A stretch of 64,000 bases of DNA from G963422445 sp963422445. GTDB lineage: Bacteria; Pseudomonadota; Alphaproteobacteria; Thalassobaculales; Thalassobaculaceae. Shown here in pieces: positions 1 through 9,509 of the stretch. The notes below the pieces were generated by a model. It did no database searches and had not been told where the DNA came from. It saw only the letters and a program-made list of their open reading frames with translations. The first letter of the stretch is position 1. Each line of letters begins with the position of its first letter. The DNA lies in contig OY729512.2 in assembly GCA_963422445.2 (NCBI GenBank), forward strand, positions 3,534,001 through 3,598,000. Reading direction: 5' to 3'. Made by a program: the position numbers and the translations under genes.

Positions 1-684
1 AAGCGACATGTCAGGGCAATCTCGTCCATCAGGCTGGTCAGGATGTACGCCGCTGGTCGCACGTGTATTTGCCTGCATCAAAGAACACGCCGACGCCGCG
101 CTCGGCTTCTAAGCGTTGAATGCTCTGTCGATCCGATCGACAGCCGTGGAGCATCCAAAGAGTAGGATTTGATGCAGTCTATCTGAGCGTGGAATAACGG
201 GGAGAATGCAGCCGACGGGCAGCCTTGCGAAGATCCAAAACCGAGGTCCTTTCGTTTGGTCAATCGTGAAAATCCTGCGCGGCGAATTCAAGTAATCCGA
301 ATGCGTCGAAATCATCTTGCTGTTCATCGTGATCCGGTGGCCCGAGCAGTGAGCGGTGTGGGCGGTGAATGCGGCAGCTCGCGATGGGGTCTCCGTTTAG
401 GCTTGCCATGGAATCGGAGAGCGGCCACGACCCATGGCTCTGTGGATGAACACCGGAGAACCGGTCGAATGATGCCTTAATGTCACGGAACCGTTTGTCG
501 AACATTTGCTGACACCCTTTGGTGTTCGAAATTCGGAAAATCGCCTGATGATTGATCGCCAAAGCGCATTACTCACGGTCAGGATTGTCTTTTTCGGTCT
601 TGACGTCTGGCACGATGGAATTGTCGAATAGGTCTTGATACGCGGCGGCCACGCCCTCCCATCGGTGAATCCTGGAGATTACAC
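1..684. other. gene-less stretch upstream of the ABC transporter operon
   Basis: No reading frame here looks like a protein I recognise. The short frames on both strands overlap each other and have no convincing ribosome binding site. The last ~60 bases hold the leader of the transporter gene, with a GGAG motif shortly before its ATG. A promoter for the operon probably lies here, but I cannot point to a convincing -35/-10 pair. Confidence 0.5.
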
Positions 685-1941
685 ATGAACAATCAGTCCG
701 ATCTCACACGACGCAGATTTATGCAGACCACGGCGCTTGGTGTCGGTGCAGCGGCGGTATCGTCAATCATTCCGGCAGTTTCGGCCGAAGCTGCCGACGA
801 AATTCTGGTTGGCGGCCTGCATGACCTGTCGGGATTTATCGACTTTGCCGGTATCCCGATGAACCAGATCATGTTGATGGCGATCGAGGAGATCAATGCC
901 CAGGGCGGCCTGCTCGGCAAACAGGTCAAGGGCATTGTCTATGACCCGCAATCCAACATGTCCTTGTATTCGCAATACGCGACGCAGCTTGCCCTCAAGG
1001 ACAGGGTCGCGGTTGCGATGGGCGGCATTACCAGCGCTAGCCGGGAAACCATCCGGCCAATCTTTCATCGCTTCAAGACACTGTATTTCTACAACACGCT
1101 CTATGAAGGAGGCGTGTGTGATCGGAACGAAATTACCCTCGGCACCACCCCGGCGCAGACAGTCGAACAACTGGTGCCGCATACAATGAACCTCTGGGGC
1201 AAGAAGGTTTACACAATCGCGGCCGACTACAATTACGGTCAGATCACCGCCGCCTGGGTGAAACGCTACGTCGAACAGAACGGCGGAACCGTCGTTGCAA
1301 CCGATTTCTTCCCGCTCGACGTCACGAATTTCGGCCCGACGATCTCGAAAATCCAGGGCGCACGGCCGGACATGGTCATGAGCGTTCTGGTCGGCACCGG
1401 CCATCTCGGCTTTTACAACCAATGGGCGGCCGGCGGCATGAAAAACGAGATCCCGATTGCATCGACAACATTCGGTGCCGCCGGGTCCGAGGTCGAAATC
1501 ATCAAGCCCGAGGTGGCCAACGGCATCATCACCTGTTACGGCTACTATCCGCTGGTCGACAACCCGATCAACAGGGACTGGGTCGCGGCAGTGGAGAAAC
1601 GCTACCCGGACGACACACCGTTCCTTACCGAACTGTCGGCTTTCACATGGGAAGGCATGATGATCTGGGCCGATGCGGTGCGCACCGTCGGAACCCTCGA
1701 CCGGATGAAGGTCATCGAAGTCATGGAATCCGGCAAGGTTTACGATTTCCCGTCCGGCAAGGTCTCGATCGATCCCAAGACCCATCATGCTATTCGTGAT
1801 GTCTATATCGCTGACCTCAAGGACAAGAACTTTATAATCAAGGAGAAATTCTCCCAGGTGCAACCCGTTGACACGCAACTCGTCTGCGATCTCGAGAAGA
1901 CTCCCAATGCGAACAAGCATTACGAAATCTCGCTCGAATAG
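685..1941 (+). CDS. ABC transporter substrate-binding protein, amide/urea/branched-chain amino acid type, Tat-exported
   Basis: This is a 418-residue periplasmic binding protein of the Leu/Ile/Val-binding superfamily (Peripla_BP_6), closest in style to UrtA, AmiC and FmdD, which bind urea and short-chain amides. Residues 8-12 (TRRRF) are a twin-arginine motif, followed by a hydrophobic stretch and a likely cleavage site near residue 35, so it should be exported folded. The mature part opens with the usual strand and the LSG turn typical of the family. It heads an operon with two permeases, two ATPases and two amidases, which makes an amide the most economical guess for ligand. Urea or amino acids remain possible. 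The start is supported by GGAG about 8 bases upstream. Confidence 0.9.
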   Translation: MNNQSDLTRRRFMQTTALGVGAAAVSSIIPAVSAEAADEILVGGLHDLSGFIDFAGIPMNQIMLMAIEEINAQGGLLGKQVKGIVYDPQSNMSLYSQYATQLALKDRVAVAMGGITSASRETIRPIFHRFKTLYFYNTLYEGGVCDRNEITLGTTPAQTVEQLVPHTMNLWGKKVYTIAADYNYGQITAAWVKRYVEQNGGTVVATDFFPLDVTNFGPTISKIQGARPDMVMSVLVGTGHLGFYNQWAAGGMKNEIPIASTTFGAAGSEVEIIKPEVANGIITCYGYYPLVDNPINRDWVAAVEKRYPDDTPFLTELSAFTWEGMMIWADAVRTVGTLDRMKVIEVMESGKVYDFPSGKVSIDPKTHHAIRDVYIADLKDKNFIIKEKFSQVQPVDTQLVCDLEKTPNANKHYEISLE

Positions 1942-1986
1942 GGAAATTCCGGATCCCGGTTTCTGGCGAGCGCGACTGGACAGGGC

Positions 1987-2853
1987 ATGGACTACACGCT
2001 GATCGTTCTGATCGAACTGTTGCGTGCCGTCGCCGAACTGGTGTTGATCGCAGCCGGGCTCGCGATCATTTTCGGAATGATGCGCGTGATCAACATCGCG
2101 CATGGCGAGTTTCTCATGCTGGGCGGCTATACGGTCGTCCTGACGACGAAGCTGGGAGTGAATCTCTGGGTCGCGATTCTGGTCCTGGCTCCTCTGGCCG
2201 TCGGCATCTTCGGCGTTATTGTCGAGCGCTGCATCATCCAGTTCCTGTACGGGCGGATACTGGATTCGATCCTGGCGACCTGGGGGTTGAGTTTGCTGAT
2301 CATTGGCACTGTCACGGTAGTATTCGGCAATACCGTCGAGGGCGTGGCGACACCGCTGGGCGGATTCGATCTCGGAGCCTACAAGGTCGCGAGTTACACA
2401 CTTGTCCTGATAGCGGCCGCAGTCGTGATCGTTCTGGCGATCTATGCTGGTCTCAAATACACCCGTTTCGGCTTGCTCGCCCGGTCAACCATGCAGAATC
2501 CGGGGATGTCGGAGACCCTCGGCGTCAATTCCAGGCTGATCTATATGACGACATTCGGTATCGGCGCCGCCTTTGCCGGCCTTGCCGGCGGGCTGCTTGC
2601 TCCGGTAACCGGCGTCGTTCCGGGCATGGGGGTCTACTTCATCGGTAAGGCCTTCATCACCGTGGTGACCGGCGGTTCGGCCATTGTTGCCGGGACGGTT
2701 AGCGCGTCCGGTCTGCTTGGCACCCTGAGCCAGAGCATCACATTTGCCGTCGGTCCGGTGTTCGGGGATGCTGCGCTGTTGTTTGCGGCGCTGATTCTCC
2801 TGCGGTTGCTACCGCAGGGTATCACCGGTCGCATTTTCAATCGTAGTATCTGA
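1987..2853 (+). CDS. ABC transporter permease, LivH/UrtB family
   Basis: The 288-residue protein is almost wholly hydrophobic, with about eight predicted membrane spans. It has the family landmark near residues 30-50 (a GMMRVINIAHGEF segment) seen in LivH and UrtB permeases. It should form half of the membrane channel together with the LivM-type permease encoded next. It lies 45 bases after the binding-protein gene and 27 bases before the second permease, consistent with a single transcript. Length matches the family (about 285-310). The substrate cannot be read from the permease; the amidase neighbours suggest an amide. Confidence 0.9.
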   Translation: MDYTLIVLIELLRAVAELVLIAAGLAIIFGMMRVINIAHGEFLMLGGYTVVLTTKLGVNLWVAILVLAPLAVGIFGVIVERCIIQFLYGRILDSILATWGLSLLIIGTVTVVFGNTVEGVATPLGGFDLGAYKVASYTLVLIAAAVVIVLAIYAGLKYTRFGLLARSTMQNPGMSETLGVNSRLIYMTTFGIGAAFAGLAGGLLAPVTGVVPGMGVYFIGKAFITVVTGGSAIVAGTVSASGLLGTLSQSITFAVGPVFGDAALLFAALILLRLLPQGITGRIFNRSI

Positions 2854-2880
2854 CGGCATGGAGCGGGAGAGAGAACGGCA

Positions 2881-3891
2881 ATGAAGATCTCTCCCTACTG
2901 GACCGGCGTCGCAGCGGTGATCGTGGCCGGCATTGCCATTCTGATATTCGTACCGGTGATCTTCGATCTCTTCGAAGTGCTGCAGATGACCCAATACATC
3001 GTGCTGGCGATCTTCGCATTGAGTCTTGCTTATATTTGGGGGTTCTGCGGCATCCTGAGTTTTGGTCAAGCCGGATTCTTCGGTCTCGGCGGTTATGCCT
3101 TTGCGGTTCTCGCGATCAATATGGATCAGACCGGCATCCCGTTCGTCCTGAGCATCGGGCTCTGTTTCCTGTTCGCTATGGCGCTCGGATATTTCATGTT
3201 CTTCGGTCGCCTGAACGACGTTTATCTCGGTGTCGTGACCCTCGTGGTGACGTTGATTATGTGGAAACTGATCAATCACACGGCGGGTCCGGAATACATC
3301 ATTGGCAAAGCCCGACTCGGTGGATTCAATGGCATTCCGAGCATTCCGATCATGCGGGTGCCGTTTACCGATCAGGAGATGGATCCCGAGCAGATGTTTC
3401 GGTACTTCATGGGAACGTTGATTGTCGTCTATCTGCTGCTGCATGTGATGATCCGGTCGCGGTTCGGCCGGGTCGCGATCAGCATTCGTGAGAACGAGGA
3501 GCGTACCGGGCTTCTTGGTTACGATGTTCGCCTCTACAAACTGCTGGTGTTCAGTATCGGCGGCGCAATCGGCGGTGCAGCCGGCGCCATGTGGGCGACG
3601 TACCAGACCTTTATCGATCCGAACGCATTCAGTCTGGAGATGTCCGCGAAGTGCTTGATCTGGGTCATGGCTGGTGGTGTCGGAACCTTGCTCGGTCCGA
3701 TTGTCGGGGTCGTGGTTCTGCAGTACCTGTCCCTGAAGCTCGGTGAGACTGATCTGATCAACAATCTCATTATCCTCGGCGGTATTTTGATTCTGCTGGT
3801 CCTGTTGATGCCACGTGGCATCTTCCCGACATTGCGCGACGGCTTGCTCTTCCTGCTTCGGCGCTACCGCAACCGGGACATCGTCACATGA
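2881..3891 (+). CDS. ABC transporter permease, LivM/UrtC family
   Basis: A 336-residue polytopic inner-membrane protein of the LivM/UrtC family. The segment around residues 50-75 (WGFCGILSFGQAGFFGLGG) is the conserved LSxGQAAFFGxG landmark of this group, and REN-containing cytoplasmic loop residues near 203 match the EAA-like coupling region that contacts the ATPases. A GGGAGAGAG ribosome binding site precedes the ATG. Its stop overlaps the start of the ATPase gene by four bases (ATGA), so translation of the two is probably coupled. Confidence 0.9.
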   Translation: MKISPYWTGVAAVIVAGIAILIFVPVIFDLFEVLQMTQYIVLAIFALSLAYIWGFCGILSFGQAGFFGLGGYAFAVLAINMDQTGIPFVLSIGLCFLFAMALGYFMFFGRLNDVYLGVVTLVVTLIMWKLINHTAGPEYIIGKARLGGFNGIPSIPIMRVPFTDQEMDPEQMFRYFMGTLIVVYLLLHVMIRSRFGRVAISIRENEERTGLLGYDVRLYKLLVFSIGGAIGGAAGAMWATYQTFIDPNAFSLEMSAKCLIWVMAGGVGTLLGPIVGVVVLQYLSLKLGETDLINNLIILGGILILLVLLMPRGIFPTLRDGLLFLLRRYRNRDIVT

Positions 3892-4616
3892 CGGCGCCGA
3901 TACTGACAACATCCGGCCTGACCATGCGGTTTGGCGGGGTCGTGGCTGTTGACAATATCGATTTTCAACTGCATGGCGGTGAACTGCGCTGCCTGATCGG
4001 ACCAAACGGAGCCGGCAAGAGCACCTTCTTCAAATGCCTGAGCGGGCAGCTGAAACCCAGTGCCGGTTCGATCCTGTTCGACGGCCATCAGATTGGCGGG
4101 CAGAACACTCACGACATTGTCCGCCGGGGAATCGGCATCAAGACCCAGGTTCCGAACCTGTTTGACGGCCTTCCGGTCCAGGAGAACGCATATCTGTCAG
4201 CGCGCCGTCAGCATGGACGGCGAAAGGCCGAGAGGATCGCAGACGACATGCTTGATCTGATGCAAATTTCAGATCTTGCCGATCATGTGGTTGGAACTCT
4301 CGCCCACGGACAGCGCCAGCTTGCCGAACTCGCGATGGTGCTGGCCGGCGAACCAAGGCTGGTTCTGCTTGATGAACCGGCTGCTGGCATGGCTGGTACG
4401 GAGCGAGCTCGCCTTGCCAACTTGGTTCGCGGCCTCGCGGGCCGCCATACCCTGATCGTGGTCGAACATGACATGGAGTTCATCAAGGACATCGCCAGCA
4501 ACGTCACGGTGTTTCATCGCGGGCGGATCTTTCTTGAGGGTCATGTTGACGAAATTATGGCGCATTCGGAGGTGCAGGAGATCTATCTCGGGAAAGAAAC
4601 CAATGGCATTGCTTGA
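3888..4616 (+). CDS. ABC transporter ATP-binding protein, LivG/UrtD family
   Basis: A 242-residue cytoplasmic ATPase with Walker A GPNGAGKST (residues 38-46), an ABC signature written LAHGQ in place of LSGGQ (as in many LivG/UrtD proteins), Walker B LVLLDEPAAG and an H-loop histidine in VVEHDMEF. It couples ATP hydrolysis to transport with the LivF-type ATPase that follows. The gene overlaps the permease upstream by four bases and the next ATPase downstream by fourteen, the normal arrangement for this operon type. Confidence 0.92.
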   Translation: MTAPILTTSGLTMRFGGVVAVDNIDFQLHGGELRCLIGPNGAGKSTFFKCLSGQLKPSAGSILFDGHQIGGQNTHDIVRRGIGIKTQVPNLFDGLPVQENAYLSARRQHGRRKAERIADDMLDLMQISDLADHVVGTLAHGQRQLAELAMVLAGEPRLVLLDEPAAGMAGTERARLANLVRGLAGRHTLIVVEHDMEFIKDIASNVTVFHRGRIFLEGHVDEIMAHSEVQEIYLGKETNGIA

Positions 4617-5319
4617 AATCCGCGGCCTTAAGGCCGCCTACGGACCGGTCCCGGTCCTGCACGAGGTTGATCTTGATGTGAGGAAGGGCGAATTCGTAGG
4701 CATCCTCGGCCATAACGGCATGGGCAAGACCACACTCCTGCGGACGATCATGGGTTTCGTCAATGTGACCGCCGGCAGGATGCGGTTTGGTGATCGGGAT
4801 ATTCATCGCATGCCGACCTGGCGCCGGGCCAGACTTGGCATATCGCTGGTACCGCAGGGCCGCGAGATCTTTCCGAACCTGTCGGTGCGCGAAAACCTCA
4901 TGGTCGGCGTTCTCGGAAAGGCGATCGATGTCCGGCGCATCGAAGAGATTCTGACATATTTCCCGCGGCTGCAGGATCTTCTCGAACGGCGTGGCGGTGC
5001 GCTGAGTGGCGGCGAGCAGCAATTACTGGCACTGGCCCGAAGCTTGTGCAACCAGCCGTCATTGATTTTGCTCGATGAGCCGACCGAAGGTATTCAACCT
5101 TCGATCATTCAGGAAATCAGCGCCGTCATGAAGGAATTGCGGGAACGACAGAATCTGACCTTTGTTCTGGTCGAGCAGAATCTCGATTTCATTGCCGGTC
5201 TCGCGGAACGTGTCCTCGTTCTCCAGAAAGGCCAGATCACCCGGGAGGTGCAGGCGCACCAACTCGGCGACCCTGACATGATGAGTGAATTCACCGGCTT
5301 CACCACGTCAATGCATTGA
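4603..5319 (+). CDS. ABC transporter ATP-binding protein, LivF/UrtE family
   Basis: A 238-residue ATPase when started at the ATG at 4603, which gives the standard N-terminus MALLEIRGL. Longer in-frame extension into the upstream gene is not plausible. Walker A GHNGMGKTT lies at residues 36-44, followed by signature LSGGEQQ, Walker B LILLDEPTEG and H-loop region LVEQNLDF. It is the partner of the preceding LivG-type ATPase. The first amidase gene begins 19 bases after its stop, preceded by GGGAGG, so transporter and amidases look co-transcribed. Confidence 0.92.
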   Translation: MALLEIRGLKAAYGPVPVLHEVDLDVRKGEFVGILGHNGMGKTTLLRTIMGFVNVTAGRMRFGDRDIHRMPTWRRARLGISLVPQGREIFPNLSVRENLMVGVLGKAIDVRRIEEILTYFPRLQDLLERRGGALSGGEQQLLALARSLCNQPSLILLDEPTEGIQPSIIQEISAVMKELRERQNLTFVLVEQNLDFIAGLAERVLVLQKGQITREVQAHQLGDPDMMSEFTGFTTSMH

Positions 5320-5338
5320 ATAGCAAGGGAGGTTTCGC

Positions 5339-6853
5339 ATGCCTGTTCAAAACCCGACAGCGGATCAGTTGCGCGAGGTCGCGGAAGAGATCGGTCTTTC
5401 GCTGAGTGATGACGATGTTCAATCCTTTCTGGGCCTGATGGCGGGAAGTATCGACGCCTACAACATTGTCGACCAGATGCCGGACAATCTGCCGCAAGTC
5501 CGATATCCGCGGACCCCTGGCTATCGCCCGGGGGGCGACGAGAACAAATACAACGCCTGGTACTACAAGAGCCGGATCGAAGGGGCTTCTGACGGCCCGC
5601 TCAAAGGCCGGACGGTTGCGTTGAAAGACAACATCATGCTCGCCGGGGTGCCGATGATGAATGGCGCGGCGACCCTTGAGGGCTATGTCCCCGATATCGA
5701 TGCAACCGTAGTCGAACGCTTGCTCGACGCCGGGGCAACAATCGAAGGCAAGGCCCATTGCGAGAATTTCTGCCTCTCCGGCGGCAGCCACACCAATGCC
5801 ACGGGTTCGGTGCACAACCCGCGCCGGATGGGATATTCGGCCGGCGGATCATCATCCGGTTCGGCGGCGCTTGTTGCCGCCGGAGAGGTCGACATGGCGC
5901 TGGGCGGCGATCAAGGTGGTTCGATCCGGATGCCTGCGTCCTATTGCGGAATTTACGGCATGAAGCCGACACACGGCCTGGTCCCTTACACCGGGATTAT
6001 GCCGATTGAAATCTATATCGACCATACCGGACCGATGACGGCCAATGTCCGTGACAACGCGTTGATGCTGGAAGTCATCGCCGGGTCGGATGGAATTGAC
6101 CCCCGCCAGTACGATGTCGAGACGCATCCCTATTCCAAAATGCTTGACGGCGGTGTTGACGGCCTGAAGATCGGGGTTCTTCAGGAAGGGTTCGGTCATG
6201 CCAATTCCGAATCCGATGTTGATTCGGCGAACCGCGCGGCCGCCGGTATCTTTGCCAAAATGGGCGCCGAAGTCTCGGAGGTCTCGATTCCGATGCACAG
6301 TCTTGGCGGCGCGCTCTGGACACCGATCGGGGTTGAAGGTCTGACCGGAACAATGATGTGGGGCGACGGTTACGGCCACAGTCGCCAGGACCTGTATGTG
6401 ACCGGGCTGATGGATTTTCACCACGGTTGGCGTGAGCGAGCCGACCAGATGTCGGAAACGACCAAGCTTTTGACGATGCTTGGAACCTATATCCGGAAAC
6501 AATACGGCCTCCGCTATTATGGTAAGGGCGTCAATCTGTCGCGCCGGCTTGCCGCTGAATATGACAAGGTTCTGGCCGAGTGCGATTTGTTGCTGATGCC
6601 GACCTTGCCTTTGAAGGCGACGCCGCTGCCAGGCCCGGACGCGTCGCGGGAGGAATATGTCCAGCGTGCACTCGAGATGATTGCGAATACCGCGCCTTTC
6701 GACATTACCCATCATCCTGCGATGTCGATCCCTTGCGGTATGGGGGATGGGCTACCGATCGGCATGATGCTGGTCGGCAAACGTTACGATGAAGCCGGGA
6801 TTTACCGCGCGGCCTACGCATTCGAGCAGGGTGAAGACTGGACGACCCTTTAG
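5339..6853 (+). CDS. amidase of the signature family, Rhodococcus enantioselective-amidase type
   Basis: A 504-residue cytoplasmic amidase that should hydrolyse a carboxamide to acid plus ammonia. The amidase signature runs from about residue 165 to 205. The Ser-cisSer-Lys triad can be placed at Lys96 (in VALKDN), Ser171 (in AGGSSSG) and Ser195 (in GDQGGS), with Asp191 four residues before the nucleophile. From memory these numbers coincide with those reported for the nitrile-hydratase-linked amidases of Rhodococcus. An N-terminal helical segment of ~80 residues before the core is also typical of that subgroup. It sits directly after the amide-type ABC transporter, with its paralog next. No nitrile hydratase genes are visible, so the substrate is probably an imported amide. 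Confidence 0.92.
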   Translation: MPVQNPTADQLREVAEEIGLSLSDDDVQSFLGLMAGSIDAYNIVDQMPDNLPQVRYPRTPGYRPGGDENKYNAWYYKSRIEGASDGPLKGRTVALKDNIMLAGVPMMNGAATLEGYVPDIDATVVERLLDAGATIEGKAHCENFCLSGGSHTNATGSVHNPRRMGYSAGGSSSGSAALVAAGEVDMALGGDQGGSIRMPASYCGIYGMKPTHGLVPYTGIMPIEIYIDHTGPMTANVRDNALMLEVIAGSDGIDPRQYDVETHPYSKMLDGGVDGLKIGVLQEGFGHANSESDVDSANRAAAGIFAKMGAEVSEVSIPMHSLGGALWTPIGVEGLTGTMMWGDGYGHSRQDLYVTGLMDFHHGWRERADQMSETTKLLTMLGTYIRKQYGLRYYGKGVNLSRRLAAEYDKVLAECDLLLMPTLPLKATPLPGPDASREEYVQRALEMIANTAPFDITHHPAMSIPCGMGDGLPIGMMLVGKRYDEAGIYRAAYAFEQGEDWTTL

Positions 6854-6886
6854 AGCCCGGATCTGCCACATGGAAGGATAGCGTCA

Positions 6887-8416
6887 ATGAAAACGCATGT
6901 GCCGACGCCTGCCGGACTGCAGGCTCTCGCGGACTCGCTGGGATTTGGACTGACCGATGATGAGGCGGCGGAGTATCGCGATCTGCTCGCACCATTGATT
7001 GCGGTTGGCGATGCTCAGCAAAAGATGGCGGACCATCTTCCGCCGGTCAAATACCCTCGGACGACCGGGTATCGACCTGAGGGTGAGGAGAATAAATACA
7101 ATGCCTGGTACTACAAGAGCCGGATCGAAGGAGCGGCCTCCGGCAAGCTGAAAGGCAAGACTGTCGCGCTCAAGGATAATGTCATGCTGTCGGGCGTTCC
7201 GATGATGAATGGCTCATCGGTTCTCGAAGGCTATGTTCCGGAGGTTGACGCTACAATTGTCACGCGGCTGCTCGATGCCGGCGCCACGATTCTCGGAAAG
7301 GCGCACTGCGAAAACTTCTGCCTGTCCGGAAGCAGTCATAGCAACTCGACTGGCCCGTGCCACAACCCGCACAGGATGGGATACAGTGCTGGCGGCTCGT
7401 CTTCCGGCAGTGCCGCGCTGGTTGCTGCAGATGAGGTCGACATGGCGATTGGCGGTGATCAGGGCGGATCGATCCGGATGCCGGCCTCGTTTTGCGGTAT
7501 CTATGGGATGAAAGCGACGCATGGTTTGGTGCCTTATACCGGCGTTTTGGGCATCGAGGCCGCGATTGATCATGTCGGACCAATGACGGCATCGGTCGTC
7601 GACAATGCACTAATGCTGGAGGTGGTTGCGGGACCGGACGGAATCGACGGACGACAGCGCGACGTCGTGACTCACCGCTATTCGGAATTGATCCAGGGCG
7701 GCGTTGCCGGCATGCGGTTGGCAATTATCAATGAAGGGTTCGGCCACGAGACTTCGAATGCCGAATCGGATGCGTTGGTGCTGGAAGCGTGCCGCAAATT
7801 CAAGGACCTCGGTGCGATCGTCGACGAAATTTCCTTTCCTTTGCATCGTGAGGCTGCAGTGATGTACATGCCGGCTCTGGCCGAGGGTCTGGCACGCGAG
7901 ATGATGCTTCAGAGCGGCGTGTTTTACGGATTGCCGGGATTGTATGTCGGCGGGGCTCTGGAACGCTGCAATAGCTGGATGGCGCGCGCCGGCGAATTAC
8001 CGCCAACAGTGCGGGCGTTCACATTGCTCGGCGCCTTTTACATGGAGCAGCATGGCGGCCGGGTTTATGCCAAAGGCATGAATCTGCAACGCAAGGCAAA
8101 GGAAGGATTCGCCAGGTTGATGCAAGACTACGACCTGATCCTGATGCCAACAGTGCCGATTGTTGCTCAACCGTTGCCAGCCGTAGACGCATCAATAACC
8201 GAATATTGTCACCATGCTTGGAATATGTTGGCGAACTGTCCGACTTACAACTACACGGGCCAGCCTTCGATGTCGGTTCCTTGTGGTAAGCTCGACGGTC
8301 TCCCGGTCGGGATGATGATTACCGGCAAATGGTGGGATGAGCCGACGGTCTATCGGGCGGCTTATGCCTTCGAGCAGAATTTCGAATGGGCGACGATGGG
8401 CACGGGTCAGAGATGA
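6887..8416 (+). CDS. second amidase of the same subgroup, paralog of the preceding gene
   Basis: A 509-residue amidase aligned without gaps over the N-terminal 200 residues with the preceding gene. It keeps Lys96, Ser171, Asp191 and Ser195 at the same numbers and shares long blocks such as KYNAWYYKSRIEG. The C-terminal half diverges most (helices around residues 300-400), where substrate selectivity is usually set. That suggests the copies split to handle different amides. The gap to the upstream gene is 33 bases with a GGAAGG-type ribosome binding site, so it belongs to the same operon. It ends the operon; about 320 non-coding bases follow. Confidence 0.92.
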   Translation: MKTHVPTPAGLQALADSLGFGLTDDEAAEYRDLLAPLIAVGDAQQKMADHLPPVKYPRTTGYRPEGEENKYNAWYYKSRIEGAASGKLKGKTVALKDNVMLSGVPMMNGSSVLEGYVPEVDATIVTRLLDAGATILGKAHCENFCLSGSSHSNSTGPCHNPHRMGYSAGGSSSGSAALVAADEVDMAIGGDQGGSIRMPASFCGIYGMKATHGLVPYTGVLGIEAAIDHVGPMTASVVDNALMLEVVAGPDGIDGRQRDVVTHRYSELIQGGVAGMRLAIINEGFGHETSNAESDALVLEACRKFKDLGAIVDEISFPLHREAAVMYMPALAEGLAREMMLQSGVFYGLPGLYVGGALERCNSWMARAGELPPTVRAFTLLGAFYMEQHGGRVYAKGMNLQRKAKEGFARLMQDYDLILMPTVPIVAQPLPAVDASITEYCHHAWNMLANCPTYNYTGQPSMSVPCGKLDGLPVGMMITGKWWDEPTVYRAAYAFEQNFEWATMGTGQR

Positions 8417-8739
8417 AATCGACGATCTGCTGCTGCGGGGACCGCGCTTGTTTGCACCGCGTATTCTGTTCACGGCGGGGGAGGGTTTCGGATCTGGTTT
8501 GCATCGGTGACACAAACTGGTCAGTCCATCTCGCCGCCGGTTGGCCGGGCATCTTGCGATCATTTCAATGACCTCTGCACGAAACTTACCTTGAGTTGGA
8601 TTTCGAAGAGAGTTCCTCACGGTAAGGAATTTTGATAGTGGAGAATTTGGGTCGATTTGTTATGGACAAGAGTTACCATTCCCGGTAGCATGGCAGAAAT
8701 GCTTAAACTACATAAACGGTTTTGAAAGGAGGTTGTCTC
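8417..8739. other. intergenic region after the amidase operon
   Basis: No supported gene. The last 15 bases carry a near-consensus ribosome binding site (AAAGGAGG at 8725-8732) for the small gene that follows. The AT-rich stretch from about 8620 to 8720 is a plausible promoter region for it, but I do not see a clear sigma-70 pair. Confidence 0.4.
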
Positions 8740-9027
8740 ATGACAATCACAGAAAACGAGTTGACGAAGGGCCAGTTGAGAAAGTTGATGGTGCTTCGCA
8801 AGTCCGTTGGCGGGGATATTGGTGACAGTGCATTTTTGCAATGGCTTAAACTCCAGGACAAAACGAAATCGGCGGCGAAGCCTGATCCGGTCGCCATGAA
8901 GATTCTGGATGCGCTTTCCGGCTTCGAAAATGACAAGACGTTCCGCTTGGGCAATTACGGTTACACGATTCGTCGCGCGCGCGGGCAAGGGGCATCGGGT
9001 TTCAAGGTATCGCGAAACCTGAAATAG
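8740..9027 (+). CDS. small conserved-looking protein of unknown function (95 aa)
   Basis: I do not recognise this 95-residue protein. It is placed as a gene because a very strong ribosome binding site (AAAGGAGG) lies eight bases before the ATG at 8740, which also excludes the longer TTG start. The reading frame is dense in charged residues. The N-terminal half is predicted helical with heptad-like leucines (residues 8-45). The C-terminus is very basic (TIRRARGQGASGFKVSRNLK), as in small nucleic-acid- or ribosome-binding proteins. No signal peptide or membrane span is visible. It is flanked by non-coding DNA on both sides, so it is probably monocistronic. Confidence 0.6.
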   Translation: MTITENELTKGQLRKLMVLRKSVGGDIGDSAFLQWLKLQDKTKSAAKPDPVAMKILDALSGFENDKTFRLGNYGYTIRRARGQGASGFKVSRNLK

Positions 9028-9509
9028 TGACGAGTGAGCTCTTCGGCCGATGCGATTGGTTGCGAGTTCGAAGGGCGAATTTTAATAAATCGTCGAGGCG
9101 AGAAAAGGCCTTCATTTCGTTGATATAAAGGCCGCAACCGGTAACGATGTGTCGCATGCGCGCACCGTGCCGGGCTCGCCGGGCGGCCGGAATCTCTGCC
9201 GTTATTGCGCATGGCGGAGTTGTCCGGACCCTGATTTGCCGGCGACGCAGATGACCCCGATGCGGAGAAATCACCATGCAAATCACGGCCCCGATTAAAA
9301 TGCAGAATACTGATACCAACCATATCCATCGTGGAAAACCGCTGCCGAACATAAAACAGGGCCACGGGCACATGGCACGGCATGACCGCGAGAAACGGGG
9401 CCCCGCGGTTTGTTCCCGCCGATCGTGCTGCGCAACGGGGTGAAACACCGGGGTTTATCGCGCCGTTTGCGGTGATCGTGCCCGGTCGGCAACAGGACCG
9501 GCGACAGCC
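9028..9509. other. 480-base gene-less stretch
   Basis: Only shadow frames are present, none with a ribosome binding site or familiar motif. It separates the small unknown gene from the enolase-superfamily gene and probably holds the latter's promoter. Confidence 0.4.

Noticed and set aside
603..640. Sigma-70 promoter for the transporter operon (TTGACG near 600)
   Set aside because: The -35-like hexamer has no acceptable -10 partner at 16-18 bases.
763..2103. 446-codon open frame on the minus strand opposite the binding-protein gene
   Set aside because: It is antisense to a clear gene, has a low-complexity His/Asp/Arg-rich translation and matches no family; an artefact of GC-rich codon use. 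The same holds for the long minus frames at 2809-4005, 5852-6715 and 23965-25002.
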